From Chitinophaga sp. YR627 (lineage in GTDB: Bacteria > Bacteroidota > Bacteroidia > Chitinophagales > Chitinophagaceae): a stretch of DNA of 64,000 nucleotides. Position numbers and translations under genes: made by a program. Under the pieces are notes generated by a model. It searched no databases. It saw only the letters and a program-made list of their open reading frames with translations, and had not been told where the DNA came from. Position 1 is the first letter of the stretch, and each line of letters begins with the position of its first letter. Positions 27,838 to 36,442 of this stretch are shown here, in pieces. The stretch lies in the NCBI RefSeq assembly GCF_900114995.1, contig NZ_FOUX01000001.1:434001-498000 (forward strand). Direction: 5' to 3'.

Positions 27838-27958
27838 AACATGTATATTATTATAATGTAGAATAACTCAATTTACTACATCGAAAATTATCAAACAATT
27901 GGCTTGGAAATATTAATTATTACGTATACCTTATCGCCAGTTATGTAAAAACATTTTC

Positions 27959-28510
27959 ATGCTTATAAACAGACGAACCGCATTAAAACAGGTCCTGGTC
28001 GTCTCCGCTGGTCTGGCGTTCCTGCCGTCCTGTGTACGGAAAACGACTCCAGCTTCTATTTCATTAAAGAATATAGCGGTAGATGGTGAGGGCGAGAACA
28101 TGCTGGCATTGCTGGCAGATACATTAATTCCTACTACTTCGACACCTGGTGCGAAGGACGTCAAAGCGCATTTGTTTGCATTGACGATGGTAGATGATTG
28201 CTTTAATAAGGAAGACCAGCAGAAATGGACAGCCGGGATGAAGGCATTTGCTGAACTGAGTGAGAAAAAGAATGGGAAGTCATTCGAAAAAAGCACTCCT
28301 GAAGCAAGGACTGCTCTTTTGGAACAACTCGAAAAGTCCAAAGCAGAAGAAGGGGGCGCTGCTTATTTCTACCACGCTACCAAAAATCTGATTATCAGAG
28401 GTTATACCAATTCAGAATTTTATCTTACTAAAGTGCAGGTATACGAGCTGGTTCCCGGCCGTTTTCATGGAAGCGTACCTGTAAAACCAGTCAGCAGAAG
28501 AACTGCTTAA
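27959..28510 (+). CDS. gluconate 2-dehydrogenase subunit 3-like protein, Tat lipoprotein
   Basis: This 183-residue protein begins with a twin-arginine signal (NRRTALKQVLVV) followed by LPSC, so Cys25 may be lipidated. The mature part resembles gluconate 2-dehydrogenase subunit 3 family proteins (LADTLIPTTSTPGAKD near residue 55). In known enzymes this small subunit is needed for export and assembly of the large flavoprotein subunit. The GMC oxidoreductase gene follows after 12 bp, which fits a two-subunit membrane-bound sugar or polyol dehydrogenase. No cytochrome subunit gene is present next to it. Confidence 0.87.
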   Translation: MLINRRTALKQVLVVSAGLAFLPSCVRKTTPASISLKNIAVDGEGENMLALLADTLIPTTSTPGAKDVKAHLFALTMVDDCFNKEDQQKWTAGMKAFAELSEKKNGKSFEKSTPEARTALLEQLEKSKAEEGGAAYFYHATKNLIIRGYTNSEFYLTKVQVYELVPGRFHGSVPVKPVSRRTA

Positions 28511-28522
28511 CAGAGAATAGTT

Positions 28523-30232
28523 ATGGCGAATATTAATATAAGTGCTCAGGACCGCACATTCGATGCGATTGTGATAGGATCGGGTATCAGTGGAGGATGG
28601 GCAGCAAAAGAGTTCACGGAGAAAGGGCTGAAAACGCTGGTACTGGAAAGAGGCCGCGATGTAAAGCACCTGAAAGACTATCCCACAACAAACAAATATC
28701 CCTGGGAATTTCCTCACGGCGGACAAATACCTGAAGCGATTAAAGAAGAAGCTCCTGTTGTGAGTCGTTGTTATGCCTTTAAGGAGGATGCCATGCATTT
28801 CTTCGTAAAGGATAAAGAACATCCCTATGAACAGGATAAACCATTTGACTGGATCCGTGGATACCAGGTAGGTGGTAAATCATTGCTCTGGGCAAGACAG
28901 ACACAGCGCTGGAGTGACTATGACTTCGAAGGACCTGCAAGGGATGGCTTCGCAGTCGACTGGCCGATCCGTTATGCAGATATCGCGCCCTGGTATAGCT
29001 ACGTAGAGAAATTTGTAGGTATTTCGGGTAATAAAGACGGTATTGACAACCTGCCTGACGGCGAATTCCTGCCACCCCTGGAAATGACCGCTGTTGAGCA
29101 ATATTTTCAAAAGTTTGTCAAGGATAACTATAAAGATCGTCACGTTATATATGGCCGCTGCGCGCATCTTACTGAGCCGCAGAAGATCCATATTGAACAG
29201 GGTAGGGTACAGTGCCAGAAGAGAAATCTCTGTCAGCGCGGATGCCCCTTTGGCGGATATTTCAGCAGTAACTCTTCTACGCTGCCATGGGCAGAAAAGA
29301 CGGGTAATCTGACCCTCCGTCCGCATTCAGTTGTACACTCCATCATCTATGATGAAAAGAAAGGAAAAGCAACAGGCGTACGTGTGGTAGATGCTAAAAC
29401 TAAGGAAATGACCGAGTACTATGCCCGTGTCATCTTTGTCAACGCATCTGCGATCAACTCGAACCTGCTCCTGCTTAACTCCACTTCCAGCCGCTTCCCG
29501 AATGGATTAGGCAATGACAGTGGTGTATTGGGTAAATACTTCGCTTTCCACAATTACCGCGCTACTATTTACGCAGACCATGATGGTCATATGGACGTTA
29601 CCACCGATGGGCGTCGTCCTACCAGTGCATATATCCCACGCTTCCGTAACGTGAAGAAACAGGAGACAGATTTCCTGCGTGGTTATGCCGCCGGATTTGA
29701 CACCGGTCGCCGTAAATGGAATAGCCATGATGGTGTTGGCAAAAGCCTGAAGGATAATCTGTTCAACGAAGAAATGGGTAACTGGTACGTAGGATCTCAT
29801 ATGATGGGTGAAACGATCCCGAAAGAGATCAGTCAGCTGACCCTTGATAAAGACAAAAAGGACGAATGGGGTATGCCTGTGATCCATGTCAATATCGGCT
29901 ACGATGACAATGATGAGAAGATGGTGAAGGACTTCCACGAACAAATGACCGAAATGTATACCAAAGCCGGTTTCACCAATATCCGCACAGGAGATTCTAA
30001 ACAGGCGCCAGGCCTTGATATACATGAAATGGGTGGTGCACGTATGGGGAAAGATCCGAAGACATCCGTACTCAATAAATGGAATCAGCTGCACGACGTG
30101 AACAACGTATTTGTGACCGATGGTGCATGTATGACCTCCACTTCTACGCAGAACCCTTCACTGACCTACATGGCGCTTACAGCCAGGGCAGTGGATTATG
30201 CGGTTAGCCAGATGAAGAAAGGTGAAATATAA
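28523..30232 (+). CDS. GMC-family FAD oxidoreductase (gluconate/sugar dehydrogenase large subunit type)
   Basis: This 569-residue flavoprotein has the FAD site GSGISGGWAAKE at residues 19-30. GGKSLLWARQTQRW near residue 115, a Cys motif CQKRNLCQRGCPFGG around 230-245, and the C-terminal GMC segment NPSLTYMALTARAVDY are also present. GMC enzymes oxidise alcohol groups of sugars or polyols. It has no signal peptide of its own, so export would ride on the upstream Tat-signal partner. The cysteine cluster is shared with fructose and gluconate dehydrogenase large subunits, where it may hold a 3Fe-4S cluster; that is inferred here. Confidence 0.92.
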   Translation: MANINISAQDRTFDAIVIGSGISGGWAAKEFTEKGLKTLVLERGRDVKHLKDYPTTNKYPWEFPHGGQIPEAIKEEAPVVSRCYAFKEDAMHFFVKDKEHPYEQDKPFDWIRGYQVGGKSLLWARQTQRWSDYDFEGPARDGFAVDWPIRYADIAPWYSYVEKFVGISGNKDGIDNLPDGEFLPPLEMTAVEQYFQKFVKDNYKDRHVIYGRCAHLTEPQKIHIEQGRVQCQKRNLCQRGCPFGGYFSSNSSTLPWAEKTGNLTLRPHSVVHSIIYDEKKGKATGVRVVDAKTKEMTEYYARVIFVNASAINSNLLLLNSTSSRFPNGLGNDSGVLGKYFAFHNYRATIYADHDGHMDVTTDGRRPTSAYIPRFRNVKKQETDFLRGYAAGFDTGRRKWNSHDGVGKSLKDNLFNEEMGNWYVGSHMMGETIPKEISQLTLDKDKKDEWGMPVIHVNIGYDDNDEKMVKDFHEQMTEMYTKAGFTNIRTGDSKQAPGLDIHEMGGARMGKDPKTSVLNKWNQLHDVNNVFVTDGACMTSTSTQNPSLTYMALTARAVDYAVSQMKKGEI

Positions 30233-30249
30233 TATTGCTGCTAAATGAT

Positions 30250-30278
30250 AAAAGGCCTTCCTCATGGGAAGGCCTTTT
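30250..30278 (+). terminator. intrinsic terminator after the GMC oxidoreductase gene
   Basis: AAAAGGCCTTCC and GGAAGGCCTTTT form a perfect 12-bp stem with a 5-nt loop, followed by CTGTTTG. The T-rich end of the stem on both strands suggests it also serves the minus-strand gene ending at 30301. Confidence 0.85.
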
Positions 30279-30300
30279 CTGTTTGTATGAATAAGGTTTA

Positions 30301-31275
30301 TCAGATCTTTACCATCTCGATCACAAACCCCCGCCTGCCACTATTGTTTTGCAGGAATTGTATCAATACATTATCGCCGGGTTGAAATGGCGTATTGGTA
30401 ATATGTACCAGCGTACCATCTCCCAGTCTGTAAAAGGAATCCTTACTACTCGATTTTCCGCTTCTTATCCAGAATACCACAACTTCCGTGATCGCCGTAC
30501 GGATGGTTATTTTATTCGTCGCCTGTTTAGTTTTCCAGCTCGTATAAGCGACCGCTCCAAGGCCGATAGCAATCATCGGACCTACTCCGAAAAGGAGAAT
30601 AAGTGGAAATGTTTTACTATCGAAATGTGTGATAAAGCCAAACACGATACCAAGGAACACCGCCATCCCCAGGATACAGCCGATAGCACCAGCATTACCG
30701 CTCAGACTCTTTTTCCGGTCTTCTTCGGTGATGGGTAAGACGACCTCCGTATAGTTGTTATACTGCGTATAGGTGATGTCGAGCAGGACTTTTTCTCCTG
30801 GCACGTACTCTACATATGATAGCTGAACAGCAGTGTTCTGTAATGTCTTTACTTCGTCGATCGCGCGTTTGTGCCTGAAACCGGACGGATGGTGGCCTAT
30901 ACCGCTGGCAACGTATAGTTCCAGTTGATAGCCATTAAAACAATAACGGAGTAATTTTTTGTCAACCAGTTCTACGCGCAGGAGTTTATCATTCACCACC
31001 TGTTTCATATTTCCATGCGGTGGATTAGCGAAATAAGCCTTTGTTTTCCAGCGTAGTCGTGCGCCAGCTATCGTAATGCCTCCTCCCATTAACACTACGA
31101 TCAGTCCCAGTATGATCAGGAATTCTTCGGAAATGGCAATGATGCAGATAACGATGCCCATCAGGAGCAGGGCTAGGCCCATTATCAGTAAAGCTGTTAC
31201 AGAGACGCCGTCGGGTTGCTTGAGGTCTTTCAGTATTTTAATGTCCCGGTCTGTTAGCAGGGTTGTTGTTTGCAT
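30301..31275 (-). CDS. unknown membrane protein, paralogue 3 of a three-gene family
   Basis: This 324-residue protein has four hydrophobic segments in two pairs, about residues 27-73 (LIMGLALLLMGIVICIIAIS is the first) and 200-255. A soluble region between them contains LSYVEYVPGEKVLLDITYTQY. The C-terminal part, FYRLGDGTLVHITNTPFQPGD, resembles a small beta domain shared with the two paralogues upstream. The start LLTDRDIKILKDLKQPDG matches their LT-Q-xx-LL opening. I do not recognise the family. It is last in a minus-strand series and is separated from the next paralogue by 143 bp. Confidence 0.82.
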   Translation of the reverse strand: MQTTTLLTDRDIKILKDLKQPDGVSVTALLIMGLALLLMGIVICIIAISEEFLIILGLIVVLMGGGITIAGARLRWKTKAYFANPPHGNMKQVVNDKLLRVELVDKKLLRYCFNGYQLELYVASGIGHHPSGFRHKRAIDEVKTLQNTAVQLSYVEYVPGEKVLLDITYTQYNNYTEVVLPITEEDRKKSLSGNAGAIGCILGMAVFLGIVFGFITHFDSKTFPLILLFGVGPMIAIGLGAVAYTSWKTKQATNKITIRTAITEVVVFWIRSGKSSSKDSFYRLGDGTLVHITNTPFQPGDNVLIQFLQNNSGRRGFVIEMVKI

Positions 31276-31418
31276 TGGTTACGATATGGGCTATACTTAA
31301 TAAATCGTCAAACCGGAAAGATAGAAATTATCTGGCAAATAGCCACACTGGTCGTATATGGATGGCATCCTTCTATTTTCTTGCAATTGCCATCAGACGA
31401 CTATTACGATGCCAGCAG

Positions 31419-32207
31419 TTATGTTGTTTGTATTTGAACTAATCTCCTGTCAGTGCCATCGTGATGTTCCGCCACCATGATAGACACAGTATCTCCCGGT
31501 TTCAACATTTTTCCCGACGCAGGTAGTATTGTACCATCCGCCAGTCTGTATTGCGTAAGACTATCCTCCATCGATAAAGTCAATACCTCCGTAATTGTTG
31601 TTTGGATGATACGTCTATTGGATGCAGATTTTTGCTTCCATGCCAGATAGACGGGATAGAGAAAGAGAATTGCAAAGAAAATTAATGGATGGAATGCATC
31701 AAAAGTCTTAAACCCTGACAATAAGCCGTATACCAGACTGATCCCGCCACCTAATGCCAGATATAACCAGAAGCTTTTGTAGGTTATTTGGGTGATCGTC
31801 TTTCTGTCTGCAGCATCCATGGGTGTGACAGCTTCTTTGTGGTCAAAGGCTTCATAACAAATATTCAAAAGTACTTGCATGCCGGGTTTATATTCCACAT
31901 AAGATAGTATCACAGGAGTGTTTGTCAGGAAGTAAGCTTTGTCGATTGTGTTTTTGTAATTGAAATCCCGGTATCCGTTTAATTCGTCTTTCGTTGGTAT
32001 GCGAAGGTCCAGGTACCCGTCAGTGAAAGTATAGCGTATTGTCTGTTGGAGCGTCAGTTTTGCATGCAACAGTATACCGTTTACCTGTTGTTTTGTATTA
32101 CTATTAAGTAAAAGTAGTTTTGTCGGAATGGGCTGCTTTTCTCTCGCATAAAGCGCATTGAGTAGCTGAATGTCCTGTTTTGTTAATGTACTTTGGGTGG
32201 ATTCCAT
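31419..32207 (-). CDS. unknown membrane protein, paralogue 2 (short form)
   Basis: This 262-residue protein shares the family pattern: LTKQDIQLLNALYAREKQ at the start, LSYVEYKPGMQVLLNICYEAF in the middle, two adjacent membrane segments (about 150-190), and QYRLADGTILPASGKMLKPGD near the end. Compared with its neighbours it lacks the N-terminal pair of membrane segments, so the middle region follows the start almost directly. It begins 26 bp after paralogue 1. Function unknown. Confidence 0.8.
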   Translation of the reverse strand: MESTQSTLTKQDIQLLNALYAREKQPIPTKLLLLNSNTKQQVNGILLHAKLTLQQTIRYTFTDGYLDLRIPTKDELNGYRDFNYKNTIDKAYFLTNTPVILSYVEYKPGMQVLLNICYEAFDHKEAVTPMDAADRKTITQITYKSFWLYLALGGGISLVYGLLSGFKTFDAFHPLIFFAILFLYPVYLAWKQKSASNRRIIQTTITEVLTLSMEDSLTQYRLADGTILPASGKMLKPGDTVSIMVAEHHDGTDRRLVQIQTT

Positions 32208-32233
32208 AGATTGTTTTTAGGGTTCGACTATCC

Positions 32234-33175
32234 TTACATCGTTATCTTCGTTATAAATGTCTCCTTGCGGCCACTACTATCTTCCATCACCTGAATCTCT
32301 ATGGCATCTCCCGGATCGTATTGCCGGGAAGATACATGAACCAGCGTACCATCGGCCAGCCGGTAATATGTCAACTCATCTTCTGACAACAGGTTCAGTA
32401 CTTCGGTAATTGTTGTACGTATAACCAGCTTGTTCTGTGCTAACTTTTTCTTCGAACTGGAATAGAACATAAAAACTATGATGGCAGCAAAAAATAGAAA
32501 GATCAGTAAGGTCCTTTCTATGCTAAATCCGCCATCCAGATTCCATAATATTATTACTATGACAGCGGTTCCAAGTATTATCCGGTTACTTTTATAGATC
32601 TTCGTTTCCACCTTGTCTATGTCGGACGTATCAACAGGAACAATCATTTCATTATGACGGTATGCTTCATAACGGATATCCATCAGTAAGTTTATGCCTG
32701 GTTTGAATGTAAGATAGGAGAGTGTAACACTTGTTCCCACCAGTATGTCCGCCTTGTCTATCAGGCTATTATAGCTGAAATCGCCGTATTGATTAATACT
32801 ATTTGTCATAGGGATATAAAGTTCGATCTGACACTCTTTGAAGGTGTAACAGATGACCCCATGATTGCTGAGTGTTGTATGCACCAGGATATCCGTTATC
32901 TGCTTCTTGGTAATATCCTGCGGGAGGGTTTGTCGTTTGCTACGTCTTCTTTTTCCGATGGCAAAGATGGTGATGAGTGTGCCAAGAATAAATAGAAGTA
33001 TGCCTATAGAACGTACATTGATGTCATGCCAGCCGCCTATGATGGTCAATATGGCTACCGGCAATAATATCAGGCCGAGTCGAAGTCTGGTTTTTCCGGC
33101 ATCCCTTTCTCTTTCATTCAGCCCCTCCAGTAATTGCATCTCCTGTTGGGTGAGTTCAGTTGTATTTGTCTCCAT
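32234..33175 (-). CDS. unknown membrane protein, paralogue 1
   Basis: This 313-residue protein has the full family layout: an opening ELTQQEMQLLEGLNERERD, an N-terminal membrane pair (about 33-72), a soluble region with LSYLTFKPGINLLMDIRYEAY, a second membrane pair (about 195-238), and a C-terminal domain with TYYRLADGTLVHVSSRQYD. Its ATG follows directly after the TAA of the upstream lipoprotein gene, so the two are probably translationally coupled. Function unknown. Confidence 0.82.
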   Translation of the reverse strand: METNTTELTQQEMQLLEGLNERERDAGKTRLRLGLILLPVAILTIIGGWHDINVRSIGILLFILGTLITIFAIGKRRRSKRQTLPQDITKKQITDILVHTTLSNHGVICYTFKECQIELYIPMTNSINQYGDFSYNSLIDKADILVGTSVTLSYLTFKPGINLLMDIRYEAYRHNEMIVPVDTSDIDKVETKIYKSNRIILGTAVIVIILWNLDGGFSIERTLLIFLFFAAIIVFMFYSSSKKKLAQNKLVIRTTITEVLNLLSEDELTYYRLADGTLVHVSSRQYDPGDAIEIQVMEDSSGRKETFITKITM

Positions 33176-33820
33176 TTATCGCTGCTGAATTTTAAAAAGT
33201 GAGTCCAGATAATAGAGAGGGGCGTTTGCCCCATATGCTTCCGGAATAAATTCTCTGCCAGTCACTTCAGGGTCTATTTTACTATTATCAATTATATACC
33301 GTGCAAAAGAACCCCATTCTTTCAGCGTATCCTTACGCGACCATCCTAGTAGTTTTGCGTGATAAACTCCCCGTCTGGATGTTGGTTCAAAATACGAGAA
33401 AAGTGTATCGCCTTTAGAATGAAGCAATCCCATAAGATGAAAATAATCAAGGTCAGACACTAGCAGTGCCGTTTGCATGCGTGCCGGCGTAGCCGTCAAT
33501 ATCATCAATTCCTGGTCGAACTTCCTTTTCCAGTTTTTTCCATGTTTTCTTGTCAGCTGACGATCAGCCGTTTTATTTAAAATGACAATGGAATCTCTGC
33601 TGGCGGGTTCGTTTATGTTGAGCAAATAAAACCCCCAGTCCTTTGCCAGTTGTGATTCCCTCACAAAAACGGACGTATCGACAGGTATCCAGCCATAGGA
33701 GATGATTCTTCGTATTGTATCTAAAGTAACGGGTGGATTAGCGGCGGTTTGGTGGAATGATTGCGTCGTGCGGCAGTTGCACAACGACACTACTAACAAA
33801 AAAAGGTATAAGTATTTCAT
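33176..33820 (-). CDS. hypothetical lipoprotein heading the three-paralogue operon
   Basis: This 214-residue protein starts with a short signal ending LCNC (Cys16), a plausible lipobox. The rest is soluble and mixed alpha/beta, with no motif I recognise (TPARMQTALLVSDLDYFHLM). Its stop codon touches the ATG of the next membrane protein gene, so they share a transcript. It may be the outer part of a membrane-associated system formed with the paralogues; that is inference from gene order only. Confidence 0.75.
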   Translation of the reverse strand: MKYLYLFLLVVSLCNCRTTQSFHQTAANPPVTLDTIRRIISYGWIPVDTSVFVRESQLAKDWGFYLLNINEPASRDSIVILNKTADRQLTRKHGKNWKRKFDQELMILTATPARMQTALLVSDLDYFHLMGLLHSKGDTLFSYFEPTSRRGVYHAKLLGWSRKDTLKEWGSFARYIIDNSKIDPEVTGREFIPEAYGANAPLYYLDSLFKIQQR

Positions 33821-33864
33821 CAGGTATCAGGGCTCAGTTGCCTAAAGGTAACAAAATCCCTGAC

Positions 33865-34293
33865 TCAGAACAGCCATAATAAACTACAGCCGATCAGTAT
33901 ACCCAACAGGCTGATAAACAACAACTGCCGTTGCCGTGATACAGAGAATGCCAAGCGGTCCCTATACAGATAGTTACCAATCCGGATAGCGACAAACAGG
34001 GACAATGGTATGATCGCAGCACCTAATAAAGTAATATGCAGCCAGCGGGCGCTGGTTACTGATAATCCAATACCGGTACCCAGCGCTACATAAGCCGCCA
34101 GACAAAACGGGCATTTAGGAATGATTGCGAGGAGAAAGGCCGGTAGCAGGGGTTTAATGAACCGGATACCTCTTTTGAAGATGTTCCGGGGAGGTGTTGT
34201 TTTTACAAGTGTTTTTTCCCCTCCATGTTCCTGTTGTATAGTGCAGGGAACATCCGCAGATGAATGTCCCCCGCAGCAATGAAATGCACGCAT
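33865..34293 (-). CDS. Cys-rich small membrane protein with CPFC motif
   Basis: This 142-residue protein has an N-terminal cysteine/histidine cluster (FHCCGGHSS, residues 4-12) and three likely membrane segments: about 48-78, 84-104 and 124-142. The first contains KCPFC. The cysteines suggest metal or redox chemistry. It begins 11 bp after the DUF899 gene, whose product ends in HSCCSH, so the pair may work on the same metal or thiol. I do not recognise a named family; it is loosely like small mercury- or copper-handling membrane proteins. Confidence 0.75.
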   Translation of the reverse strand: MRAFHCCGGHSSADVPCTIQQEHGGEKTLVKTTPPRNIFKRGIRFIKPLLPAFLLAIIPKCPFCLAAYVALGTGIGLSVTSARWLHITLLGAAIIPLSLFVAIRIGNYLYRDRLAFSVSRQRQLLFISLLGILIGCSLLWLF

Positions 34294-34304
34294 GATATCA
34301 AAGT

Positions 34305-35078
34305 TTAGTGGCTGCAGCAGCTATGTGCTTCCGGCATTTTGTTTTGATATTTATCGTGGTGTTTTACCCAGTCAGTCAGATTACCTTCTCCATCCCGCTC
34401 ATTTCGGCCTTTAGGCGTTATATCGAGCAGGTTATAGGTGTTCAGCACTGTTTCCGCACCACGGGCATAAGTGGAATAAGTATGATAGATGTCTCCGTTT
34501 TCGTCTTTATAGAATACGCTCATACCGGGTAACTCTTTTTCAGCTACAGGCACCCGTTCGAAATTGTAGGTCATTTCGTTCTTCGCGATCTCTTCTTCTG
34601 TGGCAGAAACATTATAATCGAAGTTGAATTCGTTGTTATTGGAGGATACCCATTTGAAAGACCAGCCCATCCGTTGCTTAAATGGAACGATCTCATTGTA
34701 AGGCGCACGGGAGATAGCCACATAAGCCACATCATGGTTTACCAGGTGTACCAGTCCGCTGTCTACATTGTCCGCCATAAAGGAACAACCTACACAACCT
34801 TCTTTCCATCCCGGTCCCAGCATGAAATGTTGTACGATCAGCTGGCTTTTGTCTTCAAACAGGTCGGATAATGATACCGGGCCGTCCGGACCATCAAAAA
34901 TGTAGTTTTTCTCTACTTTCTGCCAGGGCAACTCACGGCGCAGCCTGCTTATTTCATCACGTAGATGGGTTAATTCCTTCTCTTTTTTTAGTAACTCCTT
35001 ACGGGCGCTTATCCATTCCGCCTCATCTACTACAGGGTGTTCCAGCTCAACGGCTTGATCAGTATTGGACGCTTTCAT
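34305..35078 (-). CDS. DUF899-family thioredoxin-like protein
   Basis: The protein has 257 residues from the ATG at 35078 (MKASNTDQ); a GTG 36 bp upstream is less likely. It shows the DUF899 pattern: HPVVDEAEWISARKELLKKE, a helical EKELTHLRDEISRLRRELPW, the thioredoxin-like active site GWKEGCVGCSFMAD, then ISRAPYNEI and a C-terminal YSTYARGAE segment. The C-x2-C suggests thiol-disulfide chemistry; no enzyme activity is established for this family as far as I know. The tail HSCCSH is an unusual addition that looks metal-binding. It is the first gene of a two-gene operon with the CPFC membrane protein. Confidence 0.88.
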   Translation of the reverse strand: MKASNTDQAVELEHPVVDEAEWISARKELLKKEKELTHLRDEISRLRRELPWQKVEKNYIFDGPDGPVSLSDLFEDKSQLIVQHFMLGPGWKEGCVGCSFMADNVDSGLVHLVNHDVAYVAISRAPYNEIVPFKQRMGWSFKWVSSNNNEFNFDYNVSATEEEIAKNEMTYNFERVPVAEKELPGMSVFYKDENGDIYHTYSTYARGAETVLNTYNLLDITPKGRNERDGEGNLTDWVKHHDKYQNKMPEAHSCCSH

Positions 35079-35222
35079 GTCTTTGAGGTTTAGTGTACTA
35101 CAAATGTCAGCCACTGGGAGGAATTATCTGCAGTGCATAATTGCCAAAACCGGGGGGTATTCCGGACATATTTAGGAATTACACTGGAACAGGAAAGCTT
35201 TTGTCAACCAACTGATACTGAG

Positions 35223-36317
35223 CTAGATCAGTTCGAAGTTTTTGGCGGGTTGTTCTTCTCCGTTGATGATCACGGAAAGCTGGTGTTTGCCGGGGTAGAA
35301 TACCCGTGTCGTGATCAGCCGGAAGGACTGCTTACGTACAATATTGACCTGCTCTCCCGGACCATAGGTCTTTTCACTGATTTTGAATACTTTCCTGGAT
35401 AAGGTACCATTCTGTTTGAGGTAATAAACAGCATATTCCAGTCGGATGATCAGTGCCTGAGCATCCTTATTCCTGACGGTAAACGAGAATTCCAGGCTAT
35501 CGCCGGTGTTCACCTTTGGGGTCAGTACCTGAAAGCCGCTGAAGGCAACATGGACGCTTTCCAGTCCGTAATGCGCCAGAATCTCTTTATGCCCCTGTTT
35601 GAGCAGGGTACGGCTGCCATGTTTGATAATGGCGTCTGTCTCTTTGCCAAGCCCCTTCCATTTTGAAGCGATCGCGATGACCAGCCCCGGATGGTCCCTG
35701 GCAATATCATTCAGGTTATTGGCTACACTACGTCTTACGGACTCCGAAGGGTCCTGTTTCAGGTTTTCCAGGATGGGGAGTATGGAAGACGGGTCCTTTT
35801 TCAGGAAAGGTACAGCCATTGCCCAGGGCAAACGAGGACGGCACCCTTCTGTGGACAATCTGCGTACTTTGGCATTTTTATGTAAAGACCAGGCCTGCAT
35901 CTGCTGCATCATCCTGTCGCCATATTTAATGAGGAAGGGTCTGACAGCAAATTCACAGGTGATAAATTGTGTCACAAACTCAAGGGCTTTTACGGAAATA
36001 TCGTAATGATCCAGTCCGTAGGTCGCGAGATAGTCCGGAAAGAAGATGAATTCCAGAGCCTCTCCATAACCCGCCTTTCTGAGCGCATCGATACTGTCTT
36101 TGAGCAGAGGGACCGCCTTTGGGTAATCAGCAGGCAGGAACTCATGCAATGCCGCTGTCGTATGTTTCATCCGTTCTTTCAGTTCCTTTTCTTCAAATCC
36201 CGGCTGGTAGATGCGCCCGATGAATTTTTGTTTATTGAAGGCAGGAATCGTTTTTACCAGTATATTGGCTAATCCGTCGTAAAAAGCAGGGGAATAGAGA
36301 TCTTTCAGCAAACTCAT
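35223..36317 (-). CDS. AlkC-type DNA alkylation repair glycosylase with C-terminal Ig-like domain
   Basis: This 364-residue protein has alpha-helical HEAT-like repeats over about residues 1-240 and a beta-rich Ig-like domain from about 250 (VTPKVNTGD-like LTPKVNTGDSLEFSFTVRNK) to the end, the layout of the AlkC branch. The signature EGCRPRLPWA occupies residues 157-167. E157 and D204 sit where the conserved catalytic acidic residues of AlkC lie, from memory. AlkC enzymes remove 3-methyladenine or 3-methylcytosine from DNA. A good -7 box (36341-36348) lies upstream on the same strand. Confidence 0.87.
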   Translation of the reverse strand: MSLLKDLYSPAFYDGLANILVKTIPAFNKQKFIGRIYQPGFEEKELKERMKHTTAALHEFLPADYPKAVPLLKDSIDALRKAGYGEALEFIFFPDYLATYGLDHYDISVKALEFVTQFITCEFAVRPFLIKYGDRMMQQMQAWSLHKNAKVRRLSTEGCRPRLPWAMAVPFLKKDPSSILPILENLKQDPSESVRRSVANNLNDIARDHPGLVIAIASKWKGLGKETDAIIKHGSRTLLKQGHKEILAHYGLESVHVAFSGFQVLTPKVNTGDSLEFSFTVRNKDAQALIIRLEYAVYYLKQNGTLSRKVFKISEKTYGPGEQVNIVRKQSFRLITTRVFYPGKHQLSVIINGEEQPAKNFELI

Positions 36318-36340
36318 TATCTGTAAATTTTCGGCTGCGG

Positions 36341-36348
36341 CAAAAGTA
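36341..36348 (-). promoter_or_regulatory. -7 box of the alkC-like gene promoter
   Basis: On the minus strand the bases read TACTTTTG, an exact match to TAnnTTTG, 23 bp upstream of the ATG at 36317. The predicted start of transcription leaves a leader of under 20 nt. No clear -33 box is seen. Confidence 0.5.
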
Positions 36349-36407
36349 CGGATTGTCCCGTTAGGGGGGAAAAGGGATAAATTTATCGCTATCCCCTCGT
36401 AATAGCG

Positions 36408-36415
36408 TAACTTTG
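36408..36415 (+). promoter_or_regulatory. -7 box of the small gene-trehalase operon promoter
   Basis: TAACTTTG matches the -7 consensus exactly and lies 27 bp before the ATG at 36443. It overlaps the in-frame TTG at 36413, which rules that TTG out as the start codon if this promoter is used. Confidence 0.5.
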
Positions 36416-36442
36416 CACTTTGTTTCCTTGAAAAGTGTAATT

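Noticed and set aside
35079..35114. GTG start extending the DUF899 protein by 12 residues
   Set aside because: The extra residues are not typical of the family, and the ATG at 35078 fits better.
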